NCBI GenBank assembly: GCA_002747255.1
Contig: PDUC01000032.1
Span: 1 to 64,000, forward strand
DNA length: 64,000 nucleotides
Reading direction: 5' to 3'
Source: Acidobacteriota bacterium
GTDB lineage: Bacteria; Acidobacteriota; Holophagae; Acanthopleuribacterales; Acanthopleuribacteraceae
Each line of letters begins with the position of its first letter. Position 1 is the first letter of the stretch. Shown piece after piece: positions 25,735-37,241 of the stretch. The position numbers and the translations under genes are program-made. Under the pieces are notes generated by a model, which searched no databases, was not told where the DNA came from, and was given only the letters and a program-made list of their open reading frames with translations.

Positions 25735-27225
25735 ATGACTACGATAACTTCAGATCAAAGTACCGCAGGAACAGGCCATCATCCCAAGGGTCTGTATGTC
25801 CTGTTTGGCGCAGAAATGTTTGAGCGCATTTGTTATTACGGAATGCGCGGACTCTTAACGCTTTATCTCACCAAGGCCATCCTGATGGGAGATAAAGAAG
25901 CCTTTGGTGTATACGGAGCTTATACCGCTCTTGTTTATGCGGCACCTGTCATTGGCGGGAAGCTGGCCGATACGGTTCTCGGTTATAAACGAGCCGTTGT
26001 ATTCGGCGGTATCATGATGGCCATCGGGGAGTTCATGATTCTCGGCGGCAATGAGTTCTGGCTGTTTGCGGGCATGGGAACCATTATTGTCGGCAACGGA
26101 TATTTCAAGGCGAATATATCAACCATCGTGGGTAAACTCTACAAAGACGGAGATCCCCTTCGCGACGCGGGATTTACCATTTTCTATATTGGCATCAACC
26201 TGGGCGCGTTGCTCGCCACACTGGTCGTCTCTCCATTGGGTGAGAAGTACGGTTGGAATATAGGTTTCGGATTGTCGGGTTTCGGTATGCTGCTGGGCAT
26301 TGCCATCTTCCTTTTAGGGCAGCCAAAACTGCAAGGGATAGGAGATGTACCGGATCGAGCACAATACAAGCGACTTGGCCTTCCCGTCTATGCCATTTCA
26401 ATTCTCATCATTCCAGGGCTTTACTTTCTCTTGAAGAACAACGAGTTTGTAACCTACATCCTCAACATCGCGTTTCTGGCCGTCATGTTCGTTCTGCTGA
26501 AAGAAGCTTTTACCGGTCAGGATCGAGTGAAGCGCGATCGTATTTTCGCGCTTATCATTATGATGATCTTCAATGTGGTGTTCTGGGCCTGTTTTGAACA
26601 GGCAGGCAGTTCGCTGACGCTCTTTGCCGATCGCAATATTGACCGCAATGTCTTCAATCTGTTTGAAATGCCCGCTTCGCAAACACAGTTTTTCAACCCG
26701 GCATTCATTCTTCTGTTCGGGAGTCTCTTTTCCTGGATGTGGGTTTATCTTGACAAAAAGGGCATCAATCCCAATACACCGGCCAAGTTTGGCTGGGGCA
26801 TCATTCAACTGGGGCTCGGTTACCTGATGGTGAAGATCTTCTTCCCCTTCATATCAGATGATTTCAAATTGCCTTTGCTGACACTGCTTTTCCTGTACAT
26901 GCTCCACACCACGGGCGAACTTTTCCTGTCACCCATCGGCCTGTCCATGGTGACGAAACTGGCTCCAAAACACATGACCGCCACCACCATGGGTGCCTGG
27001 TTCTTGAGTTTGGCCTATTCCAACTACCTGGCCGCGTTTATTGCCAAGTTCAGCAATGTAGGCGGAGAAGGAGAGGGTGCCGCGCAAACAGTGGTTTCAG
27101 CTAGTGAAAGCTTAAATGTCTACATGGGACTTTACACGAAAATGGGCTACATCACCATTGCCGTGGGTGTATTCCTGCTCTTGCTCTCGAGACCGCTCAA
27201 CAAACTGTTTCACGGTGTCAAATAA
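25735..27225 (+). CDS. Proton-dependent oligopeptide transporter (POT/PTR2, DtpA-like)
   Basis: POT transporters import di- and tripeptides with protons. The signature motif ExxERxxYYG is present (Glu27, Glu30, Arg31 in EMFERICYYG), as are the FYIGINLGA motif in helix 5 region and GELFLSPIGLSM near helix 10. The 496-residue length and about 14 hydrophobic segments suit the bacterial branch. A GGAAGG site precedes the ATG, and a strong terminator follows. Location between the NagZ operon and the AmpG-like gene suggests uptake of wall-derived peptides such as L-Ala-D-Glu-mDAP, which is inference; general peptide use is also possible. Confidence 0.92.
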   Translation: MTTITSDQSTAGTGHHPKGLYVLFGAEMFERICYYGMRGLLTLYLTKAILMGDKEAFGVYGAYTALVYAAPVIGGKLADTVLGYKRAVVFGGIMMAIGEFMILGGNEFWLFAGMGTIIVGNGYFKANISTIVGKLYKDGDPLRDAGFTIFYIGINLGALLATLVVSPLGEKYGWNIGFGLSGFGMLLGIAIFLLGQPKLQGIGDVPDRAQYKRLGLPVYAISILIIPGLYFLLKNNEFVTYILNIAFLAVMFVLLKEAFTGQDRVKRDRIFALIIMMIFNVVFWACFEQAGSSLTLFADRNIDRNVFNLFEMPASQTQFFNPAFILLFGSLFSWMWVYLDKKGINPNTPAKFGWGIIQLGLGYLMVKIFFPFISDDFKLPLLTLLFLYMLHTTGELFLSPIGLSMVTKLAPKHMTATTMGAWFLSLAYSNYLAAFIAKFSNVGGEGEGAAQTVVSASESLNVYMGLYTKMGYITIAVGVFLLLLSRPLNKLFHGVK

Positions 27226-27248
27226 GAAGGACATCGAGTGAAATTCAG

Positions 27249-27275
27249 AAAAAAGGGGCATTTGCCCCTTTTTTT
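27249..27275. terminator. Bidirectional rho-independent terminator
   Basis: A stem of GGGGCA/TGCCCC is flanked by A6 on the left and T7 on the right, so it can work on both strands. It ends the POT gene (stop at 27225) and may also serve the convergent AmpG-like gene. Confidence 0.9.
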
Positions 27276-27489
27276 GTCTGGCTCTCTCTGTGATGACTTG
27301 CAGTAAGCGAGCCGGTGTTCAAATAACTGCCGTGTTCGCTTTTTTTCGTGTGTCAAGCAGGCATTTTCTCGAACAGCCAGCTCGAGCATATGGTTCCAGC
27401 TGGCAGGGTAAACGTGCCTGAACACTCCAACCACACGTTAGCTAACACCCGAAGCAGACTCGGGACAAAACGGGTACACATGCTGCGCG

Positions 27490-29328
27490 CTACTTCTCTT
27501 TCACTCCAAATGTTTTGTCAATGGGCAGAAAAGGGGTGACCAGAAAAGCTGGAATCGTGGCAATCATCACCCAGATGAAGAAATGCCGATACCCGATTAA
27601 TTCCTGCAGCCAACCGCTGAGCATGCCCGGTATCATCATGCCAAGTGCCATGAACGCGGTGGTCATGGCAAAGTGGGCTGTTTTGTGTTCCCCGTCGCTG
27701 ATATAAATCATGTAAAGCATGTAAGCGGTAAATCCGAAACCGTATCCAAACTGCTCGATGGCCACCGCTGTATTGATGAGCAGAAACGATTCCGGTAAGG
27801 CGTAGGACAGGTAGATGTAGACAGAATTGGGAAGATTGATGGCAATCAGCATCCACAGGATCCACTTCTTTAAACCGTGTCTGGAGGCCACCAATCCACC
27901 TAAAATGCCGCCCAGGGTAAGCGCGATAATGCCCACAGTACCGTAGACCAAACCCACTTGACCGGTTGTCAGACCAAGGCCGCCTATTTCGCGGGCATCC
28001 AGCAGAAAAGGGGAGGCCATTTTAACGAGTTGAGACTCTCCCAGCCGGTAGACAAGCAGAAAGGTGATAGCCAGACCGATGTGTTTCTTTTTAAAGAAGA
28101 GAACAAAGGTATGAAGAAACTCCCTCATAAAAGGTTGATTGCCTGCTGAATTTGAGGGTTTGTCGTTTGCGGGCAGGGGCAAAGCTGTTCTGTGGTAGAG
28201 AAAGAAGACAAAGAACAAAAACGCCAGAATGGAAAACGTGATAACCCAGGCCAGCTTGACATTGCCGGAACGCGCCTTGAAAACAGCTGTGGAGCTGGTT
28301 TTCAATTTGGAATCGAGCTGGAAAACCGCTATGGCCGGTTGATCCCAGTTGGACTTGTTAAACGTGAAGCGAGTGCCTTCGATTAATTGAATGCTTTTGT
28401 CACCGCTTTGACGGCCAAAGTCCACCGTTATCTCTTCTTCTCCCGGTGATTGAGAGAGATGAAAAGACAGTGAACCCGTGTTGCCGACCTGTTTTTCGTG
28501 GTCGACAGGGGGCTTTACGGTTCCAAAGTGCGATTGAATGAAGTTTTCAAGCGCGGTGAAGCTTACGCCGCTGGATTGCCGCTGCTCCTGTTTCTTTTCC
28601 TCGCGATAAAATCCCCTGGAAATATTCCAGGCTTTGGTTTCAGCCAGCATCGCCGCGACCTCTTCCTGCTGAACAGGTGTCAGGGGTATGGTCAGTGTTT
28701 CGGATGTGGTGACGATGCGCAGTGTCTCGTCAATGGATTGAACTGGAGCACTTTCGGGTTGCAGTTCTTGTTTATGGGCCGCCGGGTTGGCATGAACCTG
28801 TATTTCCAAATCGGGTAATCCCGTTCTGGATTCGATGTAACCCGCCAGAATAATCAGCAAACCTTGACCGGTAATCATGGCCAGACGGTAAAAAGTGGAC
28901 CGAATGCCGACGAAATAGGCCTGTTCGTTTTCCGATAGTCCCAGCATGTAGAAACCATCGGCGGCAATATCATGGGTCGCCGAACTGAAGGCCAGCAGCC
29001 AGAAGAACATCAGCGTGTATTGAAAGAAACCGGGAACAGGTATGGTTAAAGCCACACCCGCCAGTCCCGCTCCAATCAGAAGCTGCATGGCAACAATCCA
29101 GGCGCGTTTGGTGCGAAAGAGATCGACAACAGGGGACCACAGCGGTTTAATCGTCCAGGGCAGGTACAGCCAGCTGGTGTAGAGCGCGATCTCGGTATTG
29201 GAAACACCCAGTCGCTTATACAGTATGACCGAAACGGTCATGACGATAATGTAGGGGATACCCTCCGCGTAATAAAGCGACGGGATCCATTGCCATGGGT
29301 TCTTTTGATGCTTGTGGGAATGGCTCAT
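27490..29328 (-). CDS. AmpG-like muropeptide permease with large periplasmic insert
   Basis: AmpG imports GlcNAc-anhydroMurNAc-peptides. The N-terminus (YYAEGIPYIIV, SWLYLPWTIKPLWSPVVD) and ATHDIAADGFYMLGL match the AmpG group of the major facilitator superfamily. At 612 residues it exceeds the ~430-490 residues of plain AmpG. The excess lies between the fifth (about 143-165) and sixth (about 357-378) membrane helices: about 190 soluble residues with a helical part and a beta-rich part (GSLSFHLS, ITVDFGRQ, TRFTFNKS). Counting helices puts it in the periplasm. The insert might select ligand; I do not recognise its family. AGGAAG lies before the ATG. Its position beside the salvage operon supports a muropeptide role. 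Confidence 0.82.
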   Translation of the reverse strand: MSHSHKHQKNPWQWIPSLYYAEGIPYIIVMTVSVILYKRLGVSNTEIALYTSWLYLPWTIKPLWSPVVDLFRTKRAWIVAMQLLIGAGLAGVALTIPVPGFFQYTLMFFWLLAFSSATHDIAADGFYMLGLSENEQAYFVGIRSTFYRLAMITGQGLLIILAGYIESRTGLPDLEIQVHANPAAHKQELQPESAPVQSIDETLRIVTTSETLTIPLTPVQQEEVAAMLAETKAWNISRGFYREEKKQEQRQSSGVSFTALENFIQSHFGTVKPPVDHEKQVGNTGSLSFHLSQSPGEEEITVDFGRQSGDKSIQLIEGTRFTFNKSNWDQPAIAVFQLDSKLKTSSTAVFKARSGNVKLAWVITFSILAFLFFVFFLYHRTALPLPANDKPSNSAGNQPFMREFLHTFVLFFKKKHIGLAITFLLVYRLGESQLVKMASPFLLDAREIGGLGLTTGQVGLVYGTVGIIALTLGGILGGLVASRHGLKKWILWMLIAINLPNSVYIYLSYALPESFLLINTAVAIEQFGYGFGFTAYMLYMIYISDGEHKTAHFAMTTAFMALGMMIPGMLSGWLQELIGYRHFFIWVMIATIPAFLVTPFLPIDKTFGVKEK

Positions 29329-29692
29329 ACGACTTCCTTTTTCATCGTGAGTTGCTCTTCAGATTGTTGCAATACCCGAAGGAAGAAAAACAATAATCGC
29401 ATAATCAACACCACAATGAAAGATCAAAGTACCATGTCTCTCCCGTAAAGCCGGAATCCGTCCTGTTGGACGGTTGACCATTCCTATTCAAAAACGGATA
29501 CGCCATTATGGGAATTCAAATCATTTCCTGGATCCAGTAATTAAACGCTTGCACACTTGTCATCCAACCGATTTCCAGTAGAATCTCAAATAAATACGGT
29601 TGAAATGTTTCTGTTTTTAGGTATCGGTGATAAAATCCTCCTAAATATGGCTTTTAAGCCGCCCTTATGGGTAATACAAGTGCGCAGGAACA
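29329..29692. other. Divergent intergenic region upstream of AmpG-like gene and kinase gene
   Basis: This 364-base region holds no supported gene. It includes a hairpin CCGTCC (29458-29463) with GGACGG (29468-29473) inside a 19-base sequence that is repeated, with three transitions, at 9871-9889. Promoters for both flanking genes are expected here. Confidence 0.5.
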
Positions 29693-30418
29693 ATGGATAA
29701 AAAAAACACCAATTTTGGAGTGAATATGCAGACCGAAGCTTTTTCTTATGAACGCGATATGGCACCACTGACTTATTTTGCCGGCAGAATCTGCCATGAC
29801 CTGAATAATCTAATTACCAGTTCGATGGGTGCGGCGTCTCTTTTGGAAATGAAACTTCGGGTGGCTAAAATTAACACATTGGAAAGTGAAGTTAGCCGTC
29901 TTCAGCATTCGATAAATAACTATCAGATTTTCACTCAGCGTTTGGGTCAACTCTTTCTAGGGACATCTGATTTAAAAATAGCCACACCATTCCATATGGT
30001 ACTGGACTCCAGTTGTGAGGGATTGTCGAGATCCATCAGCATCAAACCCGTTTCAAAGCAAATAATGGCTCAAGTTGATGCAGCTCAAATGACCATCGCG
30101 TTGAAAGAAATTATTCTCAATGCCATCGAGTCTTCTCAGCCAGACGGACTCATCGAGGTGTCAGCTGATTTAGTGCAGAGGGAAGGACGGCCCTGCATTC
30201 ACTTTGTCTGTAAAGACTGCGGCAAGGGCATTCAGCCAGAAGACATGCCGAAGATTTTTACCCCCTTCTTTTCTAAAATGAAAAGAGGAAATCTTGTTGG
30301 ACTTGGGTTGTCGCAAGCAGGGAATATCCTCTATCAACACGGCAGTGTGTTGACAGTTCATTCCCTGGCAGGTATTGGAACCACTGTGGAGTTTTTCCTG
30401 GAAGCGGACCTCGTTTAG
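29693..30418 (+). CDS. Small orphan histidine kinase
   Basis: The 241-residue protein is only a kinase core. The H-box is GRICHDLNNLITS (His35), in the HDLNN form. The N-box is EIILNAIESS (Asn143), the G1 box DCGKG (175-179), the F-box PKIFTPFF and the G2 box GLGLS (203-207). No sensor, HAMP or receiver domain and no membrane segment are present, and no response regulator is adjacent. Autophosphorylation and transfer to an unlinked regulator, or cytoplasmic sensing through partners, are possible. AGGAA precedes the ATG. Confidence 0.85.
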   Translation: MDKKNTNFGVNMQTEAFSYERDMAPLTYFAGRICHDLNNLITSSMGAASLLEMKLRVAKINTLESEVSRLQHSINNYQIFTQRLGQLFLGTSDLKIATPFHMVLDSSCEGLSRSISIKPVSKQIMAQVDAAQMTIALKEIILNAIESSQPDGLIEVSADLVQREGRPCIHFVCKDCGKGIQPEDMPKIFTPFFSKMKRGNLVGLGLSQAGNILYQHGSVLTVHSLAGIGTTVEFFLEADLV

Positions 30419-30547
30419 AGCCAGTCATTGCCATGTTCAGATGTCCTGCTCTTTGGAACAGAGCGGGTGTTTTAAGCTGAAAACAGGTTTATCGGCAAAA
30501 TCAGACCAACCTGCTTGAGCTGAATTATCCATGGGCAGATTCAACTC

Positions 30548-33053
<2,506 letters not shown>

Positions 33054-33845
33054 ATGTGTTTAAGACTGATACTGATTGCCACCATAAGCTCGATTTATTG
33101 TATGGGTGATGTTCTCGTTACCAAAGACGGGAAGATTTTTACCATACCGGGTTCCTACGAGGTGAAAGGAAAATTTGTTCGCTATCGGGATGAGCGAAAT
33201 GAGCTGTTACAGTTGCCTCTTTCCATGATTGATCTGGACGCTTCGGAAAAGGCCACAAAAGAAGCTAAGGAAGCACTTAATAAAGTTGCAGCGCCCAAAA
33301 AAGAAGTCAAAAAGCAAACTATTGCCGATATGGCCAAGGACCTGGATCTCAATAGGGAAGAGGATTACGAACCGCCCACCAATGTCAGTATCAACTCCAA
33401 AGAAGTCAAAAAATACCACGTCGATCAATCCAATTCTGCTCACGAAAATGCCTACACGCCAGGAGTGCACGCCAGCGAGGTCATGAATAAACGAAGTCAA
33501 TTCAGTGGTGAGTACAATAAGCTGGCCGATGAAATTGATTCACTTGATAAAGAAATAGAAATAAATCGAAAAGCTTTAGTCGGATTCAGAAACGAAAGCA
33601 ATTTTGGCGATGACCTTACGGGCGCCGCTTATGAAAACGTTGTAAGAACGGAAAAACAGATTCAGAAATTAACCAAAGAGCGAGCGGAAAAGTACAAGGC
33701 TCTGAAGAAAATTGAGAAAGAGGCGCGAGTTTTAGGGGATAAGGGTATGGCTAGAAAACGCCCTGTTAAAAAGCTGAAAAAAGAGGAGTTTTCAGAAGAC
33801 GACCTCGAATATCGCCCTGAAGAAGATGATTTTGAAGACAAGTAA
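33054..33845 (+). CDS. Secreted coiled-coil protein of unknown function
   Basis: A signal-like N-terminus (about residues 1-18) is followed by a short beta region (about 20-65) with a DGK...GSYEVKGKFVRY...LQLPLSMIDL pattern. I recall that pattern in Acidobacteriota envelope proteins. Residues about 65-150 are charged and Lys-rich. Residues about 150-220 include the likely coiled coil (NKLADEIDSLDKEIEINRK and VRTEKQIQKLTKERAEKYK), and the C-terminus is acidic. I do not recognise a family. The ATG at 33054 is preferred over an upstream in-frame ATG because GGAG (33044-33047) sits six bases before it and the signal then begins at residue 1. A periplasmic structural role is possible. Confidence 0.7.
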   Translation: MCLRLILIATISSIYCMGDVLVTKDGKIFTIPGSYEVKGKFVRYRDERNELLQLPLSMIDLDASEKATKEAKEALNKVAAPKKEVKKQTIADMAKDLDLNREEDYEPPTNVSINSKEVKKYHVDQSNSAHENAYTPGVHASEVMNKRSQFSGEYNKLADEIDSLDKEIEINRKALVGFRNESNFGDDLTGAAYENVVRTEKQIQKLTKERAEKYKALKKIEKEARVLGDKGMARKRPVKKLKKEEFSEDDLEYRPEEDDFEDK

Positions 33846-33900
33846 AACGATCAATAAACTGAACGCTTCCGCGCTTTGAACCCGTTAAAAGCCATTCAAT

Positions 33901-33964
33901 AAAAACAGGATACCTGCTTGTCGTGTTCTCCGTAGTTCATGTTTTCAACCGCGGAAAACACGAC
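33901..33964 (-). terminator. Candidate terminator of the kinase-slipin operon
   Basis: A long imperfect hairpin has arms at 33920-33932 and 33952-33964. It is followed on the minus strand by a short stem (CAGG/CCTG, 33906-33916) and five T residues (33901-33905). Neither half alone is a textbook terminator, but together they end the operon 20 bases past the slipin stop. Confidence 0.35.
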
Positions 33965-33984
33965 AGGTCGAGGAAACAGAGGTT

Positions 33985-34743
33985 TTATTCCTTTACCTTC
34001 TTCTCCATAAAGGCCTTCATGAAATCGATGGGAATGGGGAAGAGGGTGGTTGAATTGTTTTCTGCTGCCACTTGAGTCAGTGTTTGCAGGTATCGCAGCT
34101 GAATAGCTGCGGGGTTTTCACTGAGCACGCTTGCCGCGTGAGAGAGCTTTTCGGCAGCTTGAAATTCACCTTCTGCCGCGATGACCTTGGCACGGCGTTC
34201 TCTTTCCGCTTCCGCCTGTTTGGCCATGGCACGCTGCATTTCCTGAGGCAGGTCGATGTGTTTCACTTCAACCAAGGATACTTTGATTCCCCAGGGCTCG
34301 GTCTGCTTGTCGATAATTTCCTGCAGCTGCTTGTTAATTTTATCTCTTTCGGAGAGAAGCTCATCCAGTTCAGACTGACCGAGAATGGCTCTCAGCGTGG
34401 TTTGAGAGAGCTGGGAGGTGGCAAAAAGGAAGTCTTCCACTTCGACAATGGCTTTTTCAGCGTACATAACGCGGAAATAAACAACCGCGCTCACTTTGAC
34501 AGAGACGTTGTCTTTGGTGATGATGTCCTGTTGCGGTACATCCAGCACGATGGTTCTCAAACTCACCTTGATTAAGCGATCGATGAAAGGGAAGAGGAAA
34601 ATCAGTCCCGGCCCTTTGGTGTCGATCAGTCTTCCAAGGCGGAAAATAACACCCCGTTCGTATTCCGCGAGTACGCGCAGGACGTTGGGGATAATGAGAA
34701 CGATGAAGACGATAATGCCAATTAAGATAGAGGTTGGGGTCAT
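33985..34743 (-). CDS. Slipin/stomatin-type SPFH membrane protein
   Basis: The 252-residue protein has one N-terminal membrane helix (about 5-23) and an SPFH/Band-7 domain (about 25-200): [38 protein letters not shown] and the family-typical [30 protein letters not shown] helical, Ala/Glu-rich tail follows. Slipins oligomerise into membrane microdomain scaffolds and commonly pair with NfeD proteases, as here: ten bases separate it from the NfeD gene. AAGGAGT precedes the ATG. It is the last gene of the kinase-TPR-NfeD-slipin operon. Confidence 0.92.
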   Translation of the reverse strand: MTPTSILIGIIVFIVLIIPNVLRVLAEYERGVIFRLGRLIDTKGPGLIFLFPFIDRLIKVSLRTIVLDVPQQDIITKDNVSVKVSAVVYFRVMYAEKAIVEVEDFLFATSQLSQTTLRAILGQSELDELLSERDKINKQLQEIIDKQTEPWGIKVSLVEVKHIDLPQEMQRAMAKQAEAERERRAKVIAAEGEFQAAEKLSHAASVLSENPAAIQLRYLQTLTQVAAENNSTTLFPIPIDFMKAFMEKKVKE

Positions 34744-34753
34744 TTTTTACTCC

Positions 34754-36088
34754 TTAAAGTTTGTCCACAGGTTCAACGACACAGGTCAAACCCTTTATTT
34801 TAATAATTTTCACGGTCTTGTTGATGGAAACCGGTGACACGGTGGATGTTGCGTTCCATATTTCACCGTGTACCTCGATCTGGCCTGCTGGTGTGAGCTC
34901 ATCGCAGACGACACCTTCTTCACCCACTAGGCCCTCAAGTCCTGTGTGAGCTTTGCTTTTTTGAGCTTGAAGCACTTTGCCGATCGCGACAAAAAAGAAC
35001 AGGCAGGTGAGGAGAACGACAGGTAGAATGACACTTAAAGAAACTCTTAGTGCCGGGAAAGAAGCCTCCGCGTCAAAGAGCATGAAAGAACCCAAAGTAA
35101 AAGAAACAACGCCACCCACAGCCAATAAACCTCCCGAAGTAATTTGCGTCTCCAGCGCGAAGAGAACCAGTCCAAGTACCAACAGCGCAATTCCGGCGAC
35201 ATTTAAAGGAAGAGTCTGCATGGCGAAGAAACCGAGAATAAGGCAGATACCGCCCACGATCCCCGGAAACAGGGAACCCGGATTGCTGAGTTCGAAATAA
35301 ATGCCGTAAAACCCGATGATCATCAATATATAGGCCACGTTGGGGTTGCTGATTAAGTCCAGTAAAAATTCCTTGGCACCCATTTTCACGTAATTGAACT
35401 GGTAATTGGATGTCTGCAAGCGAGTTTCCCCACTGGGCAGTTTAACGACGAAACCGTTCATTTTTTGCATTAACTCATGGAGATCGTTTGCCATAAAGTT
35501 GACGATTTGATTTTCAACTGCCTCGTCGGCGGTCACCGATACGGCCTCACGAACGGCCTGTTCTGCCCATTCTTCGTTGCGTCCCCGGTCTTTCGCGATG
35601 GATCGCGCGAAGGCCGCCGTATCGTGCATGGCTTTTCTGGCCAGGGTTTTTGTGTTTTCCGTCTCTTCAGATTCCTGGCCTTGATTCATGTGAACAGGAC
35701 TGGCAGCACCAATGTTTGTGGCTGGCGCCATAGCCGCGACATGAGCCGCCATGGTAATAAACATGCCCGCCGAAGCAGCCTGGCCTCCTTTGGGCGACAC
35801 ATAAACCACCACGGGGATTTCACTTTCCAGAAAGGCCTGTACAATGTCACGCGTCGCGGAAAGCAGGCCGCCCGGTGTGTTGAGCTTGAGAATGAGCATA
35901 TCTTCTGCCTGTTTCAGCCCATTTTGAATGTAAAGCGACGTGGCCGGATTGATGGTTCCGTCCAACTGGAGAACCGTTACAGAGATTTTAGAGTTGTCTT
36001 CTTCCTTGGGCTCTTCCTGAGCCTTCAGTGACCGGGAGGGTAGTGAAATTACAAGAAAAAAAACGAATAACATCCAGAGTTTCTTCAC
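34754..36088 (-). CDS. NfeD-family membrane serine protease (ClpP-like domain plus NfeD OB domain)
   Basis: About 444 residues. A signal peptide (1-24) leads to a ClpP-class serine protease domain (about 35-220) with LNTPGGLL and the nucleophile segment AASAG. Four or five membrane helices follow (about 245-390), and then a cytoplasmic NfeD OB-fold domain (about 395-444; GLVGEEGVV, GQIEVHGEIWNA). The slipin partner is a typical substrate or regulator in this family. The start is taken as GTG at 36088, one base after the upstream stop, with GGAGG directly before it, rather than a longer frame from 36124. Confidence 0.9.
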   Translation of the reverse strand: MKKLWMLFVFFLVISLPSRSLKAQEEPKEEDNSKISVTVLQLDGTINPATSLYIQNGLKQAEDMLILKLNTPGGLLSATRDIVQAFLESEIPVVVYVSPKGGQAASAGMFITMAAHVAAMAPATNIGAASPVHMNQGQESEETENTKTLARKAMHDTAAFARSIAKDRGRNEEWAEQAVREAVSVTADEAVENQIVNFMANDLHELMQKMNGFVVKLPSGETRLQTSNYQFNYVKMGAKEFLLDLISNPNVAYILMIIGFYGIYFELSNPGSLFPGIVGGICLILGFFAMQTLPLNVAGIALLVLGLVLFALETQITSGGLLAVGGVVSFTLGSFMLFDAEASFPALRVSLSVILPVVLLTCLFFFVAIGKVLQAQKSKAHTGLEGLVGEEGVVCDELTPAGQIEVHGEIWNATSTVSPVSINKTVKIIKIKGLTCVVEPVDKL

Positions 36089-36089
36089 A

Positions 36090-37241
36090 TTACCCTCCTT
36101 TTTCCAGCTTTTCGACCATTTCAATGAAAAAGGCTGGATACAGATCGTCGCTCAGGACAGGGTCAAAACCCATCTTTTGAACCTTTTTTATATTGTTTCG
36201 CGACTGATTCAAGAGTTCTGAATTGTTGGATTGATGGCTCGAACAGGCCTGCAAAAAACCCTTTATCCAGTAGTAACTGGCATATTTTTCCAGTTGGACC
36301 TCGGGTAATTCTGATAGTTTGTCCAGGGCGGAATCGGGATCGCCAATGGTTTTATAGGAATTCAGCACCGCAATGAGGTGTTCTTTCACCTTTTTCTTCT
36401 GTTCCTGTTTTCGGCTCTCGGTGAATGGTTTTTGCAGCGGTTTCGCGGTTTTTTCAGCTGCATTTACTGGGTTAGTAACAGCCTTTTGACGGTTAACAGG
36501 ATCTGGCGTTTCTGCTTTTTTAACCTGTTTCGCGAGTTGAATTTCCTTTTGTTTTTCGCCTTTTATATCGTTAATTGCTTTCTTGTATTGAGATAAGTCA
36601 CGCTCGGGGAAACGCGATTCCAGGTCATACAAAATCATTTCAGCTGCGGATTGCTGCCGCGAATTGATGGCGAGTTGAAAGGCCTGTACTTTTGAATCAA
36701 AAAAGTTGCGCTCTGCAAAATCGACTGTTTGTATTCCGGCTTGGGCTTCGGGACGATCCGGAAACAGCTTGATCAGCTCTTCATATTGCCTTCTTGCCGC
36801 GTTAAACTGATTGTCGGCTAAATGCCTCTGAGCCTGTCCAAGTGCCAGATTGAACTGATGGTCAAGCTCCTCCAGCTTCAATTGAGCCGATTCAATAATT
36901 CTTTTCAGATCAGCGTGATACTTAGCAAGCTTTTTTCTGTTTTTTCGATAGAGTTCCTCTTCCTGGGCTATTTTTGATTTGTTGGCCCATTCACTGGCTT
37001 TAAGGATGTCTAAATGCTCGAAACAAAGGGCAATGGAATAGAGAGGGATATAGGTGTCGGTAAAAGTACCTTCAACCCTGTAGTGTCGGCCTTTCGGCTC
37101 GATTCGATAGGCTTCTTCAAATAAGTTGAGAGCGTTTTTATAATGCCCTTTTACAAATGCGGCCTTTGCTTCCTGATCAAAATCCTTGAATGCCTGAGTT
37201 TGAAACAGCAGCGAAGTAATTAAAATCAATGGCAGTGTCAT
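36090..37241 (-). CDS. Exported TPR-repeat protein of unknown function
   Basis: The 383-residue protein has a short signal (MTLPLILITSLLFQTQA). TPR-like helices lie in the N-terminal half (about 24-70, AAFVKGHYKNALNLFEEAYRIEP; about 130-185, AQRHLADNQFNAARRQYEELIKLFP). A Lys/Pro/Gln-rich linker spans about 215-285, and a helical C-terminal part about 290-383. It begins within the kinase stop (ATGA overlap) and ends one base before nfeD, so it is the middle member of the operon. It may be a periplasmic binding partner of the kinase's outer domain; that is inference. I recognise no named family. Confidence 0.8.
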   Translation of the reverse strand: MTLPLILITSLLFQTQAFKDFDQEAKAAFVKGHYKNALNLFEEAYRIEPKGRHYRVEGTFTDTYIPLYSIALCFEHLDILKASEWANKSKIAQEEELYRKNRKKLAKYHADLKRIIESAQLKLEELDHQFNLALGQAQRHLADNQFNAARRQYEELIKLFPDRPEAQAGIQTVDFAERNFFDSKVQAFQLAINSRQQSAAEMILYDLESRFPERDLSQYKKAINDIKGEKQKEIQLAKQVKKAETPDPVNRQKAVTNPVNAAEKTAKPLQKPFTESRKQEQKKKVKEHLIAVLNSYKTIGDPDSALDKLSELPEVQLEKYASYYWIKGFLQACSSHQSNNSELLNQSRNNIKKVQKMGFDPVLSDDLYPAFFIEMVEKLEKGG

